A stretch of 64,000 bases of DNA from Sporosarcina aquimarina (GCF_023715615.1 NZ_JAMBOM010000002.1:410898-474897); one strand, 5' to 3'; shown: positions 42,469-52,129, counted from the first letter of the stretch. The notes: generated by a model not told the origin, from the letters alone. Program-made: numbers and translations.

Positions 42469-43263
42469 TCAATTTTCAATCACGTATCCGAGTGATCGTA
42501 AAACATTGTCAATGAACGACCTTGTATATAATAAGACCTCTTCACGTTCCGGTTCATGATAGACGTCATGATATAAATGACGCCACTCCTTATACTGAAA
42601 CTCACTTAGATTTTGACGTTTCATCCACTTCTTCGACTCCGCAGTATCTGTCATCCGATCCTCTCCAGCAATGTGTAGGAGCACTGGTACATCTTGTATC
42701 GATTTCTCTGTCTGAAGAGTGCCTTTCATGAATGATGTGAGTTCTTTGTACCATCCACCCGTCATAACTGATCTCACGTCGGATGCATGACGGGTTTTCG
42801 GACGCTCTTCAGGGTTTTTAGTGAGCATGTCATAGGTGACACCATGATCCAACTTCATGGAAGATGCTAACCGTGTCAGCATCGATGAAAATTTTGGTGG
42901 ATGATGAATCAGAGATAACCAAGGTGAACTGATGACGAGTCCTGCGCATTCAATCCGTTGCCGCTGGAGTAAATGGATCATGACCGTTGCGCCTAAACCA
43001 TGTGCCAAGACGATGACAGGTACACTTTCTTTCAATCCAGCATCTATCATTTTTTTCACAAAATCCACATACGAATCGAATGTCTCATCATGTGGTGTAC
43101 CTTTCTCATCAGGTCCATGTCCAGGTAAATCACCTGTAATTACGTCAAATCCTGAAGTACGTAATCTTTGTATCAGCCATGCATATCGCTGATGGTCTTC
43201 GTACGCGTTATGTACAATGACAATGACTGCTTTTGCTTGTCCGTCTGCTTCCCATTTCCACAT
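42469..43263 (-). CDS. ytpA: YtpA-like alpha/beta hydrolase lacking the nucleophile
   Basis: A 264-residue alpha/beta hydrolase resembling B. subtilis YtpA, a lysophospholipase. The fold is clear (IVHNAYEDHQRYAW, GDLPGHGPDE, HIAGEDRMTD with the acid, YHDVYHEPERE with the His). But the nucleophile elbow reads LAHGLGATV: the Ser of GxSxG is Gly (codon GGT, one change from AGT). Unless another residue substitutes, hydrolysis should be lost. ATG at 43263 has GGAGGG upstream. Precedes sipS. Confidence 0.8.
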   Translation of the reverse strand: MWKWEADGQAKAVIVIVHNAYEDHQRYAWLIQRLRTSGFDVITGDLPGHGPDEKGTPHDETFDSYVDFVKKMIDAGLKESVPVIVLAHGLGATVMIHLLQRQRIECAGLVISSPWLSLIHHPPKFSSMLTRLASSMKLDHGVTYDMLTKNPEERPKTRHASDVRSVMTGGWYKELTSFMKGTLQTEKSIQDVPVLLHIAGEDRMTDTAESKKWMKRQNLSEFQYKEWRHLYHDVYHEPEREEVLLYTRSFIDNVLRSLGYVIEN

Positions 43264-43369
43264 AGCGCTTCCCTCCATTTATTTCAATACTTTAAACTCC
43301 TTTTTGTACAAGGTCCTAAAACTTTGATAGGATTATTATACATCAATGTACAACAAGGAGGACATTTTC

Positions 43370-43882
43370 ATGATTGTTCCATATAAGGATGTTTGGCCAG
43401 ACATCGATGAAACCGTTTTTGTTGCCGATTTTGCTGTAATTAGTGGAGATGTTACAATTGGTGCTGATTCTTCTGTTTGGTTTAGTACTGTCATTCGTGG
43501 AGACGTTGCACCGACACGGATTGGTAAACGCGTTAGCATTCAAGACTTATCTTGTCTCCATCAAAGTCCTAACAACCCGTTAGTCATAGAAGATGACGTC
43601 ACAATCGGTCATAAAGTTACGTTACATAGTTGTACGATTAAAAAAGGAGCACTAGTCGGGATGGGGTCAATCATTCTCGATGGCGCCGTAGTCGGCGAGG
43701 GTGCCTTTGTAGGTGCAGGCAGTATCGTTCCTCCAGGTAAAGTCATTCCACCAGGTATGTTAGCACTTGGATCCCCTGCAAAAGTCGTTCGTGAAGTAAC
43801 AGAAGAAGACCGGGCAGATATGAAAAGAATTGTTGAAAGCTACGTAGAAAAAGGTCAGCATTACAAACAACTTCAAGACTAA
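43370..43882 (+). CDS. ytoA: Gamma-class carbonic anhydrase-like protein (YtoA)
   Basis: A 170-residue left-handed beta-helix hexapeptide protein of the YrdA/CaiE/gamma-carbonic anhydrase family. Turns of the helix show as repeated I/V-G-x-x steps (ISGDVTIGADSSVW, VTIGHKVTLHSCTIKKGALVGMGS). Zinc His ligands are in HQSPNNP and GHKVTLHS. ATG at 43370 follows AAGGAGGAC; the frame from 43346 has no ribosome site. Reversible CO2 hydration is likely but not proven for this subgroup. Confidence 0.85.
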   Translation: MIVPYKDVWPDIDETVFVADFAVISGDVTIGADSSVWFSTVIRGDVAPTRIGKRVSIQDLSCLHQSPNNPLVIEDDVTIGHKVTLHSCTIKKGALVGMGSIILDGAVVGEGAFVGAGSIVPPGKVIPPGMLALGSPAKVVREVTEEDRADMKRIVESYVEKGQHYKQLQD

Positions 43883-43893
43883 GCTGTAAATAA

Positions 43894-43932
43894 GAAAAGC
43901 AAGGGTGCTTAAATCGGCTCCCTTGCTTTTTC
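43894..43932. terminator. Bidirectional terminator
   Basis: AAAAGCAAGGG/CCCTTGCTTTT stem between convergent ytoA and metK. Confidence 0.85.
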
Positions 43933-43936
43933 GTAA

Positions 43937-45142
43937 TTATCCTTTAAGTTGACGAACTTCTTCTTTCAATGCGGAAGCCTTGTCTGTACGTTCCCAAGGT
44001 AGATCGATATCCGTTCTACCGAAGTGACCGTAAGCCGCTGTCTGCTTATAAATAGGACGACGTAAGTCAAGCATCTTAATAATCCCCGCTGGGCGGAGAT
44101 CGAAATGATTTCTGACAAGCTCAACAAGATGACTTTCAGAAATATCACTTGTCCCGAATGTATCTACAGAAATTGAAACAGGCTTAGCGACACCGATTGC
44201 GTACGCTAGCTGCACTTCACAGCGATCCGCTAATCCTGCAGCGACAAGGTTTTTCGCTACGTAACGTGCTGCGTATGATGCCGAGCGATCGACTTTAGTC
44301 GCATCTTTTCCAGAAAACGCTCCGCCACCATGACGCGCATAACCGCCATACGTGTCAACGATAATTTTACGTCCTGTAAGTCCTGCATCCCCTTGAGGGC
44401 CACCTATAACAAAGCGCCCTGATGGGTTGATGAAATACTTTGTTTCATCATCTAGCAAGTTCTTTGGAACGACAGTGTCAATGACATGTTGTTTCACTTC
44501 ACGCTGTAATTGCTCAAGTGTCACTTCAGGATGGTGCTGCGTAGAAATAACAATTGTATCGACACGAATCGGTTCGTTCTTTTCGTTATATTCAATCGTT
44601 ACTTGTGTTTTTCCGTCTGGACGTAAGTAGTCAAGTGTCTCTTCTTTTCGTACTTTTGTCAGTTGACGGGAAAGTTTGTGAGCCAGGCTAATTGGTAGAG
44701 GCATCAATTCTTCTGTTTCGTTGCATGCATACCCAAACATGAGACCTTGGTCGCCAGCACCAATGGCTTCTAGTTCTTCGTCATCCATCAAGCCTTCACG
44801 TGCTTCGAGTGCACGATCGACACTTGCTGCGATATCTGGCGATTGTTCATCAATAGAAGTTAGCACGGAAGACGTTTCAAAATCGAATCCGTATTTCGCA
44901 CGTGTGTAGCCAATTTCCTTTACGGTTTCTCGAACCACTTTTGGAATATCGACATACGTAGTCGTCGTAATTTCTCCAATAACGAGAACTAATCCTGTTG
45001 TAATTGTCGTTTCACACGCTACGCGTGCGTTCGGGTCTTCCTCGATAATCGCATCCAGAATCGCATCTGAAATTTGGTCACACATCTTATCTGGATGACC
45101 TTCTGTTACCGACTCAGATGTAAACAGTCGTCGATTTGTCAT
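43937..45142 (-). CDS. metK: S-adenosylmethionine synthetase
   Basis: A 401-residue cytosolic enzyme making SAM from methionine and ATP. All three domains are intact: [13 protein letters not shown] at the start, the [12 protein letters not shown] signature, and [17 protein letters not shown], the P-loop-like second signature. ATG at 45142 with GGAGG. A SAM-I riboswitch and terminator precede it, giving feedback by its own product. It is divergent from pckA, as in B. subtilis. Confidence 0.97.
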   Translation of the reverse strand: MTNRRLFTSESVTEGHPDKMCDQISDAILDAIIEEDPNARVACETTITTGLVLVIGEITTTTYVDIPKVVRETVKEIGYTRAKYGFDFETSSVLTSIDEQSPDIAASVDRALEAREGLMDDEELEAIGAGDQGLMFGYACNETEELMPLPISLAHKLSRQLTKVRKEETLDYLRPDGKTQVTIEYNEKNEPIRVDTIVISTQHHPEVTLEQLQREVKQHVIDTVVPKNLLDDETKYFINPSGRFVIGGPQGDAGLTGRKIIVDTYGGYARHGGGAFSGKDATKVDRSASYAARYVAKNLVAAGLADRCEVQLAYAIGVAKPVSISVDTFGTSDISESHLVELVRNHFDLRPAGIIKMLDLRRPIYKQTAAYGHFGRTDIDLPWERTDKASALKEEVRQLKG

Positions 45143-45273
45143 ATGATTTCCTCCTTCAGCCGCAAGTTTCCTTACAGCGAACTCGTGATACGGTACTCTC
45201 GTTTTCCCAGTTTTCGTCCCGCGCCTGAAGAGAAGCGTCGTTCAACGTTCACAAGGATAAAGGCAAACATATA

Positions 45274-45315
45274 GAAAAAGCCTTCCACTCACGTATTGCA
45301 TACATGAGGAAAGGC
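45274..45315 (-). terminator. Riboswitch-controlled terminator of metK
   Basis: GCCTTTCC/GGAAGGC stem plus T-run on the minus strand, between the S-box aptamer and metK. Confidence 0.8.
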
Positions 45316-45337
45316 ATGAGTTTCATAGGCACCTTTC

Positions 45338-45457
45338 ACTCTTATCGTCCAGGGTTCCCCCCTGCTTCAGGTTTGGCACCTTTTCATAGACAAGGACGTC
45401 CATGCAGGTTGCCGGGCATCATAGGGCCTGTCCCTCCGCCGACTCGGGATAAGAGTA
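45338..45457 (-). promoter_or_regulatory. SAM-I (S-box) riboswitch aptamer
   Basis: Minus-strand signature elements in order: CTTATCCCGAG, GGCGGAGGGAC, GGCCCTATGATGCCCGGCAA, CC, GGTGCCAAACC and a closing GATAAGAG that pairs with the first element. Binding of SAM favours the terminator at 45274 and stops metK transcription. Confidence 0.92.
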
Positions 45458-45524
45458 TCCGTTCATCTATCCATGCTACGAGAAAACGCAGTTCTTGTCA
45501 AATTTTTTGGAGCTCTCACTTGAG

Positions 45525-45574
45525 TTTTGAATTAGTATAGTTTATTATTCTTAATGTGTTATACTAATTCAAAA
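45525..45574. promoter_or_regulatory. Symmetric metK/pckA divergent promoter region with CcpN-like site
   Basis: 15-bp perfect inverted repeat (TTTTGAATTAGTATA at 45525-45539, complement at 45560-45574). Each arm carries a TATAC/GTATA -10-like element. TGTGTTATACT at 45555-45565 fits the CcpN consensus TRTGHYATAYW as I recall it; CcpN represses pckA in glucose in B. subtilis. Assignment is inference. Confidence 0.5.
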
Positions 45575-45622
45575 TAAGACAGCCCCACAAAAGGGCTTTA
45601 ATGAAAAGGACGGTATCTACCT

Positions 45623-47209
45623 ATGATTTCAGCGAAAATAGATAATGGACTCAAAGAACTTCTTTCTGGTACTAATATTACATTACAGCCATCTGTACCT
45701 GTATTAGTCGAAAAAGCAGTTTCCCGAGGCGAGGCTACGCTTTCAGCAGATGGAGCCGTTACAGCGCAAACCGGGAAGTATACCGGCCGTTCCCCTAAAG
45801 ACCGTTACATAACTGAAGAAGCTACTTCTAAAGATAAAATTGACTGGGGTTCTGTGAATCGGCCAATTTCAGAAGTTCACTTCGACAATCTATATAAGAA
45901 GGTTTTAAACCACCTTCAAGCAAAAGAAGAACTATTTGTATTTAAAGGATTTGCAGGAGCTGACAAAGCTTCACAACTTTCGATCCAAGTTATCAACGAA
46001 TTTGCTTGGCAAAACCTTTTCGTTCATCAGCTCTTCATCCGACCTACTGAAGAAGAATTGAAGATGCACGAAGCTCAGTTCACGATTCTTGCAGCACCAT
46101 CATTCAAAGCTGATCCTGCTGTTGACGGCACGGATTCAGAAACATTCGTCATCATTTCACTTGAAAAGCGTATCGTGCTAATCGGCGGTACTGAATATGC
46201 CGGAGAAATGAAGAAATCAATTTTCTCTGTTATGAACTACTTACTTCCTGAAAATGGAATACTTTCTATGCACTGTTCAGCAAACGTTGGTGAAAAAGGC
46301 GATGCTGCACTCTTCTTCGGATTATCAGGTACTGGTAAAACAACACTTTCTGCTGATGCAAACCGCAAACTGATTGGTGACGATGAGCATGGTTGGTCTG
46401 ATCACGGAATCTTCAACATTGAAGGTGGATGTTACGCGAAGTGCATCAACTTATCACCAGAAAAAGAACCTGAAATCTTTGGTGCCATTCAATTCGGTAC
46501 AGTTCTAGAAAACGTGGTACTCGATACTGAGTCACGCATTGCTGATTACGATGATACTACATTAACTGAAAACACACGTGCAGCATACCCGATTGAGAAT
46601 ATCGACAACATCGTTCTTCCATCAGTTGCTGGACACCCAGAAACTATCATTTTCCTAACAGCTGATGCGTTCGGCGTGTTGCCTCCAATCTCGAAATTGA
46701 CGAAGGAGCAAGCCATGTATCATTTCCTAAGTGGGTTCACATCGAAACTTGCTGGTACTGAGCGTGGAATTACGTCACCAGAAGCTACATTCTCTACATG
46801 CTTCGGTTCACCATTCCTACCACTACCTGCAACAGTTTATGCGGATATGCTTGGTAAGAAGATCGATGAGCATGGTTCTCGCGTATTCCTTGTCAACACA
46901 GGATGGACTGGCGGCGTCTATGGCGTTGGTAAGCGTATGGACTTGAAACACACACGTACAATGGTTCGCGCAGCATTATCCGGAGAATTGGATAACGTAG
47001 AAACAGAAACTTCAGCAACATTCGGACTTCAGATTCCAAAACAAATTGAAGGTGTTCCTAGTGAAGTATTGAACCCACGTAACGCTTGGAGCGATGCATC
47101 TGAGTATGATGCAAAGGCTAAAGAACTTTCACAACTATTTAAAGACAACTTCAAAAAGTTCGACCAAGTTTCTGAAGAGATCATTCAAAAAGGCGGTCCG
47201 ATTATTTAA
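45623..47209 (+). CDS. pckA: Phosphoenolpyruvate carboxykinase (ATP)
   Basis: A 528-residue ATP-dependent PEP carboxykinase, the first step of gluconeogenesis from oxaloacetate. The P-loop reads [14 protein letters not shown] (about residues 233-246), the metal-binding DDEHGWSD and the adenine/RSPKDRYI substrate loop (YTGRSPKDR) are intact. ATG at 45623; promoter region shared with metK. A terminator follows at 47218. Regulated by glucose in Bacillus through CcpN. Confidence 0.97.
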   Translation: MISAKIDNGLKELLSGTNITLQPSVPVLVEKAVSRGEATLSADGAVTAQTGKYTGRSPKDRYITEEATSKDKIDWGSVNRPISEVHFDNLYKKVLNHLQAKEELFVFKGFAGADKASQLSIQVINEFAWQNLFVHQLFIRPTEEELKMHEAQFTILAAPSFKADPAVDGTDSETFVIISLEKRIVLIGGTEYAGEMKKSIFSVMNYLLPENGILSMHCSANVGEKGDAALFFGLSGTGKTTLSADANRKLIGDDEHGWSDHGIFNIEGGCYAKCINLSPEKEPEIFGAIQFGTVLENVVLDTESRIADYDDTTLTENTRAAYPIENIDNIVLPSVAGHPETIIFLTADAFGVLPPISKLTKEQAMYHFLSGFTSKLAGTERGITSPEATFSTCFGSPFLPLPATVYADMLGKKIDEHGSRVFLVNTGWTGGVYGVGKRMDLKHTRTMVRAALSGELDNVETETSATFGLQIPKQIEGVPSEVLNPRNAWSDASEYDAKAKELSQLFKDNFKKFDQVSEEIIQKGGPII

Positions 47210-47217
47210 TAGCATCA

Positions 47218-47247
47218 AAAAGAACCTTACAGACTGGAAGGTTCTTC
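47218..47247 (+). terminator. Terminator of pckA
   Basis: AAGAACCTT/AAGGTTCTT stem with T-rich tail just after the pckA stop. Confidence 0.8.
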
Positions 47248-47342
47248 ATTTTCAAACTGTAGATAAAAGGGATGGGAATCGATTTGATTTCCTTCCCTTT
47301 TGTCTTTTAGCATAGTTGTCTCTTAAAAAGAAGGATAACGGG

Positions 47343-47525
47343 CCGTTGATCTCCGTTCCGGATTGGCGCTTTCCGGGGGCTTGCCCTCAGCCTCCTCGTC
47401 GCTTCGCTACTACGGGGTCTTCAAAAACATGTGCTCCTAACGCTTCGCTTTTACTCGCAAAAGCTGTTCTTCGTCACAGCTTTCGCTGATCCCCAGGAGT
47501 CGCCGTCCTGCACTTCGATCAACTG
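47343..47525 (-). repeat. GC-rich dispersed repeat, copy 3
   Basis: About 183 bp, ends GTTGAT and ATCAAC, same orientation as copy 1 but with about 60 extra bases (TCGCTTTTACTCGCAAAAGC region) in the middle. Left flank of the IS1182 relic. Confidence 0.7.
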
Positions 47526-47559
47526 AATTTCTCATGAGACGTTCACACCATTCAATCAA

Positions 47560-47745
47560 AGAATGCAACCGGAATGCTACATGTCCAGCTGGCAAGACTA
47601 ACTAGATGTAGCAGAAGACTTGAGACACCGGTATGAAATCAAAGAATTCTATGGAAATGTATAGAGACCGCTGAACACGTTTTTGTGGATGCCAAGGAGA
47701 AGCATGGTATGCGATGGACACCCCTAAGAGGGCTTAGTGTATAGA
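47560..47745 (+). pseudogene. IS1182-type transposase C-terminal fragment
   Basis: On the plus strand, RHRYEIKEFYGNV, a stop, then in another frame ETAEHVFVDAKEKHGMRW and TPLRGLSV. This matches the DDE transposase end (RxxYExRK ... ERxFADAKExHGxRxxxxRG) of IS1182-family elements. A preceding NATCPAGKT fits the zinc-cluster region. Broken by stops; opposite in strand to the N-terminal half. Confidence 0.7.
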
Positions 47746-47946
47746 ATAAATGACATTTTATTAAGTACAACTGGATCTATGCTGGGTCTCCCAAATAGGT
47801 ATATGTAGTTCTCCAACCTATTGATAAATGAAGGAAAAATCAATTGCTGCCTCTAATTTAAGAACCAGACGGTCTTGCGGAACTAACTGTTCAATCGTAA
47901 GCATTTCCATTTGTTCTTGTTCATTAACTTAATTCTTCATCATCAT
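47740..47946 (-). pseudogene. IS1182-type transposase N-terminal fragment
   Basis: On the minus strand a GAGGTGAT ribosome site is followed by ATG 47946, a stop, then EQMEMLTIEQLVPQDRLV, KLEAAIDFSFIY, a stop and a frameshift, then GRPSIDPVVLNKMSFILY. This is the start of an IS1182-family transposase (GRPSIDPVVLxK is diagnostic). The middle of the gene is missing, and it abuts the inverted C-terminal fragment. Confidence 0.75.
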
Positions 47947-47979
47947 TTCTATCACCTCATTTGATAGTTGGGAGATTCT

Positions 47980-48108
47980 GTTGATTGTAGCGGAGAGCGG
48001 CGACTCCGGAGGGATTAGCGAAGCTTGAAGACCCTGGACTGAGCAAAGTGAGGGAAGCGGTTGAGAGCAAGCCCCTCGGAAAGCGTCCGCTCGAAGCGAA
48101 AATCAACT
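47980..48108 (+). repeat. GC-rich dispersed repeat, copy 4
   Basis: About 129 bp, opposite orientation to copy 3, ends GTTGATT and AAATCAAC, with GCGGCGACTCCGG, GAAGACCCTGGA and AAGCGTCCGC blocks. Right flank of the IS1182 relic. Confidence 0.72.
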
Positions 48109-48130
48109 TTTCATAGATTATCCTATTGTA

Positions 48131-48180
48131 AAAAAAGACTGTAGGTAAACTCCATAAATTCTGGAGTTTGTCTACAGTCT
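48131..48180 (-). terminator. Terminator after S9-type hydrolase
   Basis: AGACTGTAG/CTACAGTCT stem with inner AAACTCCA/TGGAGTTT pairing, T7 on the minus strand. A second hairpin (GAAATTTCC/GGAAGTTTC) at 48182-48214 has its T-run on the plus strand. Confidence 0.8.
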
Positions 48181-48211
48181 GAAGAAATTTCCAAACAGGA
48201 AGTTTCTTTTT

Positions 48212-49000
48212 TTATGGATGAGCGCACATCCACTTGGTCAGATCCCTAACAATTTGCGCATTATGCCACGATGGGAAGTGGTGGGTATAGTCTTGGAAAT
48301 ACCATGTTTCATAAGTTTTCTGATGTTCCCGAAGTGCGTCCTCTAACATGATGGCTTGTTCAAACGACACGTTTTCATCCTTCATGCCATGAATGATGAG
48401 TACGGGAGCATCGATTTCTTCCACTCTGAACAACGCTGTTCGTTCCCGGTATGCATCAGGTGCACTATTTGGAGATCCACCGATTACACGCTTCATCATC
48501 CGACGCATATCTTGTCGTTCCTTATACGTAAAGACAACATCTGATACACCTGCCCAGTGCACTGTTGATGTAATATCATCACGTAAAATTGCCGTCCAGA
48601 GCGCCATGATACCACCCCTTGAGAACGAAAACAAATGAACCCGTCCTTCTTTCCATTTAGGGCTTTGCTTTAATACATCGACCGCATTTACCGCGTCTTG
48701 AAGATCCGCACCAGCAAATTCATCTCTTCCTTCTCCACCACGATTTCCGCGATAATAAGGAGCAAATACAACAAATCCCTGGCTGGCGAACTGTGCAACG
48801 CGAGCCGGACGCGCCATCCCGACGTGCTGGATACCGCCTCTCAAATAAATGAGCCCTTCGTAGCTACCTGCTTCTCTCGGTTCAGCAAGCATCCCTTTTA
48901 CTTTTAATCCGTCTGAGAAATACGTGATTTCAGTAAGTTCTACTAAAGGATTCGGTGATGGATAGGCTCGCTTCGAAACGATCTGAGCATCATTGTACAT
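48212..49000 (-). CDS. S9-type alpha/beta hydrolase (YtmA-like)
   Basis: A 262-residue alpha/beta hydrolase similar to the putative B. subtilis peptidase YtmA. Nucleophile elbow is FSFSRGGIMAL, acid in IHGMKDENVS, His in YTHHFPSWH near the end, so the triad is intact, though the first Gly of GxSxG is Ser. N-terminal half carries the beta-strands of prolyl-oligopeptidase-like enzymes. ATG at 49000 after GGGTGG, overlapping the ytkD stop by 11 bases, so the two are coupled. Substrate unknown. Confidence 0.8.
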   Translation of the reverse strand: MYNDAQIVSKRAYPSPNPLVELTEITYFSDGLKVKGMLAEPREAGSYEGLIYLRGGIQHVGMARPARVAQFASQGFVVFAPYYRGNRGGEGRDEFAGADLQDAVNAVDVLKQSPKWKEGRVHLFSFSRGGIMALWTAILRDDITSTVHWAGVSDVVFTYKERQDMRRMMKRVIGGSPNSAPDAYRERTALFRVEEIDAPVLIIHGMKDENVSFEQAIMLEDALREHQKTYETWYFQDYTHHFPSWHNAQIVRDLTKWMCAHP

Positions 49001-49445
49001 GCTGCTCCACCCAACTTCTAAGTTCACTCATCCCTTTATCCTTCATATGGAAGCTAAGCGTATCGCAACGATCTAATTGTACGCCGGTTAACCAAAGAGC
49101 TCCATCTGTTTCAAAACGTTCTGCGTCTTCGTCAATATTGGCAACATCTGCGGTAAACACTGCCTTGCAAAATGGAGGTTCGGTATATACGACGTACTCA
49201 GCAAATTTCACTAAATTCTTAACGGTTACCCCTGTTTCTTCCATTACTTCTCGGATTGCAGCGTCTTCTATCGTTTCACCCTGTTCTGCTTTGCCACCTG
49301 GAAATTCCACTCCGCGTATCTTATGAGTGGTCAGCAACCACTTACCTTCGTGCTTAAGCACAACAAGGACGTGACGCGCTTCTAATTCTTGTTCTCCAAA
49401 AATGAGTTCCACACGACTGCCTTTGAGATCGTCAAATGTTAACAT
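48990..49445 (-). CDS. ytkD: Nudix hydrolase YtkD
   Basis: A 151-residue Nudix enzyme. The Nudix box is complete: GGKAEQGETIEDAAIREV continues into MEETG. It resembles B. subtilis YtkD, an 8-oxo-dGTP/8-oxo-GTP diphosphatase with RNA 5'-pyrophosphohydrolase activity. ATG at 49445 has AGGGTG upstream; the frame to 49454 is slightly longer. Followed by the overlapping S9-type hydrolase gene. Confidence 0.85.
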   Translation of the reverse strand: MLTFDDLKGSRVELIFGEQELEARHVLVVLKHEGKWLLTTHKIRGVEFPGGKAEQGETIEDAAIREVMEETGVTVKNLVKFAEYVVYTEPPFCKAVFTADVANIDEDAERFETDGALWLTGVQLDRCDTLSFHMKDKGMSELRSWVEQHVQ

Positions 49446-49478
49446 CGCTTGCACACCCTATCTAGCTGATCTACCCAT

Positions 49479-49829
49479 TTACATGTTTCCTGCACCTTTA
49501 TAATTCACAACTGGCTGACGGAAAAATGGGAGTTGTTCAATGAACGCTTTTGATTCATCATCTGTAAATTCATGGATGAGCGCATACATTTTGTATAAGC
49601 GCAGGTCTACGTTATGATTATCCCGGTCATAATGATAAGGCACATATGGTAAATGGGATCTCAGAAAGTTTGTAAATTCTAATTCATGCGTCTGATCAAA
49701 CAAGTGATGAAAAACTTCAATGTACTCCTTTGGAATAGTTACTACATATTCGTAAGGTGAATCGAATTTATGGATATTGATCTGTTTATGAGCGACTGAT
49801 ACATACATTGTGAATTTTCCATCTGCCAA
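49479..49829 (-). CDS. Conserved hypothetical protein
   Basis: A 116-residue soluble protein with many aromatic and His residues (VFHHLFDQTHELEF, HYDRDNHNVDLRLYKMYALIH). No signal or membrane segment. TTG start at 49829, AAGGATGGG upstream. I do not recognise a family. Position between ytkD and the malic enzyme on the same strand; it may be part of either transcript. Confidence 0.6.
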   Translation of the reverse strand: MADGKFTMYVSVAHKQINIHKFDSPYEYVVTIPKEYIEVFHHLFDQTHELEFTNFLRSHLPYVPYHYDRDNHNVDLRLYKMYALIHEFTDDESKAFIEQLPFFRQPVVNYKGAGNM

Positions 49830-49865
49830 AGTAATCCCATCCTTTTTTAAAGTAGTATGGACTAC

Positions 49866-51209
49866 TTAGGCATGAGTATGTGCATGAGTTTTCAACAAGC
49901 TTGAATTCGCTACTTTTTCAACAGCATCCGCAACATTTTGATGGACATTCGGGTCTAACGGATGTGGCACGAGATCACCTGGTTTCGTTGAATCTACAAT
50001 AGCAAGTGCAGCTGCAATTAGCATGTCATACGTAATCTTAGTCGCTTTTGCATTTAATGCACCTCGGAAAATACCTGGGAATCCAAGAACATTATTCACA
50101 AGTCGTCCATCTGCTGCAAAAGCAGCGCCTGCTGCAAGCGCAATTTCAGGTTGAATCTCAGCGTGTGGATTGGACAATGCTAAAATAATCTGACCTGGAC
50201 GAACCATTTCTGGTTTGATCAGCCCTTGTACACCGGTTGTCGCAATAACAATATCACTAGTAGCCATAATCTCTTCCAACGATTTAGCAGGTGAACCACC
50301 GTATTGCACAAGGCGCTCTAACGCTTGTTCATTCATGTCAATACCTTGAATCTTTTTAACCCCGTAGGCCATCATCATTCGACTGATTGCAAGTCCGGCT
50401 GCGCCCAATCCGATTTGACCTACAACCGAGTCTTCCAATTTCACCCCTGCTTGACGACAAGCAGAAAGGGTTGAAGCGAGCGCAACTACCGCAGTTCCGT
50501 GCTGATCATCGTGCATAACAGGAATATCGAGCTCAGCCTTCAACCGTTCTTCGATTTCGAAGCAATGTGGTGAGCCAATGTCTTCTAACAGAATCCCACC
50601 AAATCCTTGATGGATATGTTTCACGGTTTCTACAACCTGATCAGGGTCACTTGTATCGAGTAAAATTGGAATTCCACTAATACCTGCAAATTGGTCGAAT
50701 AATACTGCTTTCCCTTCCATTACTGGCATTCCTGCTACAGGTCCGATATTTCCCAATCCTAAAATAGCTGTTCCGTCAGTTACAATCGCCACAGTATTTG
50801 AAATACCTGTAAAAAATTGTGCTTGTTGAGGATCTTTTTCAATCACTTTGCACACATTCGCAACCCCCGGCGTATAAACACGACGTAAATCGCCAAGCGA
50901 GCGGATTTCAACTTTGCCTTTCATATGTATCTTACCGCCTTCATGTGCACGCAGCACATCATCGGAAATCGCCTGTACTTGAATCTCATCACCAATTGCA
51001 TTGATAGCTTCGACAATTTTCTCCAATTGCTCAACGTCGTTACATTGTACAGAAACATCACGGATTGTAGTCAATGTACCAACTTTTATAGTTTGGATAT
51101 CACCTATATCACCTTCTAGTTGGCCAATCGCATACGCTACTTTTGCGAAGTTACCAGGTTTTGAAGGGGTTTCAATAATCAAATTCCTTAGATAGGGTGT
51201 ATTTGTCAT
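49866..51209 (-). CDS. NAD(P)-dependent malic enzyme with ACT domain
   Basis: A 447-residue oxaloacetate-decarboxylating malate dehydrogenase. Residues 1-75 form an ACT-like regulatory domain ([35 protein letters not shown]). The catalytic part follows: [44 protein letters not shown] substrate loop ([13 protein letters not shown]), then the NAD(P) fold [11 protein letters not shown]. Converts malate to pyruvate and CO2, linking to the pckA gluconeogenic step. The ACT domain suggests control by a small ligand. Confidence 0.9.
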   Translation of the reverse strand: MTNTPYLRNLIIETPSKPGNFAKVAYAIGQLEGDIGDIQTIKVGTLTTIRDVSVQCNDVEQLEKIVEAINAIGDEIQVQAISDDVLRAHEGGKIHMKGKVEIRSLGDLRRVYTPGVANVCKVIEKDPQQAQFFTGISNTVAIVTDGTAILGLGNIGPVAGMPVMEGKAVLFDQFAGISGIPILLDTSDPDQVVETVKHIHQGFGGILLEDIGSPHCFEIEERLKAELDIPVMHDDQHGTAVVALASTLSACRQAGVKLEDSVVGQIGLGAAGLAISRMMMAYGVKKIQGIDMNEQALERLVQYGGSPAKSLEEIMATSDIVIATTGVQGLIKPEMVRPGQIILALSNPHAEIQPEIALAAGAAFAADGRLVNNVLGFPGIFRGALNAKATKITYDMLIAAALAIVDSTKPGDLVPHPLDPNVHQNVADAVEKVANSSLLKTHAHTHA

Positions 51210-51296
51210 ACTAATTTCTCCTTTTTCTAAATCGAATAGTCACAGTTTAGTCACAGACCTATTTTACACATCACCTATCAGTTGTTCAATAAAATA

Positions 51297-51338
51297 GAAA
51301 AAAACAATGCATCCTCCCTAAATAGAAGGGTGCATTGT
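51297..51338 (-). terminator. Terminator of yjfB
   Basis: CAATGCA-CCCT / AGGG-TGCATTG stem, seven T on the minus strand. Confidence 0.75.
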
Positions 51339-51341
51339 CAG

Positions 51342-51515
51342 TTACGCTTTGATATCTACTGCTGAACCTTTAAAAGGATGAGCGGCATCAGGCAAGGATT
51401 GCAACATTTCAGTTGCTGCAGATGCATTTGCAGTCATTGCTTTGTCCAAAATCGATAATTGTACAGTCGATTGAAGACTCCGCAATTGGCTAGACATGAT
51501 GGATGAAATATCCAA
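51342..51515 (-). CDS. yjfB: YjfB family small protein
   Basis: A 57-residue protein (MDISSIMSSQLRSLQSTV ... SILDKAMTANASAATEML ... HPFKGSAVDIKA) matching the YjfB/putative motility protein family in its opening MDI, central helix and final DIKA. Function unproven. TTG start at 51515 with GGAGAGGAG. Own terminator at 51297. Confidence 0.75.
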   Translation of the reverse strand: MDISSIMSSQLRSLQSTVQLSILDKAMTANASAATEMLQSLPDAAHPFKGSAVDIKA

Positions 51516-51576
51516 AACAATCAGCTCCTCTCCTCTTATTTATCGGCCAGAGTAGATCGTCATGAAGGATTATTTC

Positions 51577-52026
51577 TTAATTGTTATCTTCACCAAGAAA
51601 TGCATTCAACATCCATTGATGCTTTTCAATCCCTTGATAGATCGCATTTAACAAATCCTCAGTCATGAAGTCCCCTGCATCTCCAGCTAATTTCATACCC
51701 GTTTTCAATGATTTCATAATCGCGTCAAAATCATTTACGATTGTTGACACCATTTGCTCAGCTTTTTCACTGCCGTCCGCTTCTTTTACAACTGACTCAG
51801 ACAGATGTTCTTTCATTGTAGCCGTCGGTTTTCCGCCAAGAGTCAGAACGCGTTCTGCAATATCATCCATATGTTGCGTAGCTTCGTCGTATAGTTCTTC
51901 GAATTTAGCGTGCAGTGTGAAGAATTGCTTTCCTTTTACATACCAGTGGTAGTTATGTAATTTTGTATACATGACCGACCAAGTGGATACTTGTGTGTTC
52001 AATTCTTTGATTAATTCTGTTGACAT
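51577..52026 (-). CDS. dps: Dps ferritin-like DNA-protection protein
   Basis: A 149-residue Dps/MrgA-family protein forming dodecamers that oxidise and store iron. Ferroxidase ligands at the dimer interface are seen in LHNYHWYVKGKQFF (His) and LHAKFEELYDEATQHMDDIAERVLTLGG (His, Asp, Glu). C-terminal GIEKHQWMLNAFL is typical. AAGAGGTCG ribosome site. No PerR box was seen upstream. Protects against peroxide together with the catalase. Confidence 0.92.
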   Translation of the reverse strand: MSTELIKELNTQVSTWSVMYTKLHNYHWYVKGKQFFTLHAKFEELYDEATQHMDDIAERVLTLGGKPTATMKEHLSESVVKEADGSEKAEQMVSTIVNDFDAIMKSLKTGMKLAGDAGDFMTEDLLNAIYQGIEKHQWMLNAFLGEDNN

Positions 52027-52129
52027 AATGCAACGACCTCTTTTCTATGAATTTTGTCTAATACTTCTCCCTGTTATTTTACCACCGAACGGTTTAAACT
52101 AAACGTACAATACTTTAGGAGCGATTTAC

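Noticed and set aside
45304..45540. 78-codon plus-strand frame
   Set aside because: Lies on the strand opposite the S-box riboswitch and terminator of metK.
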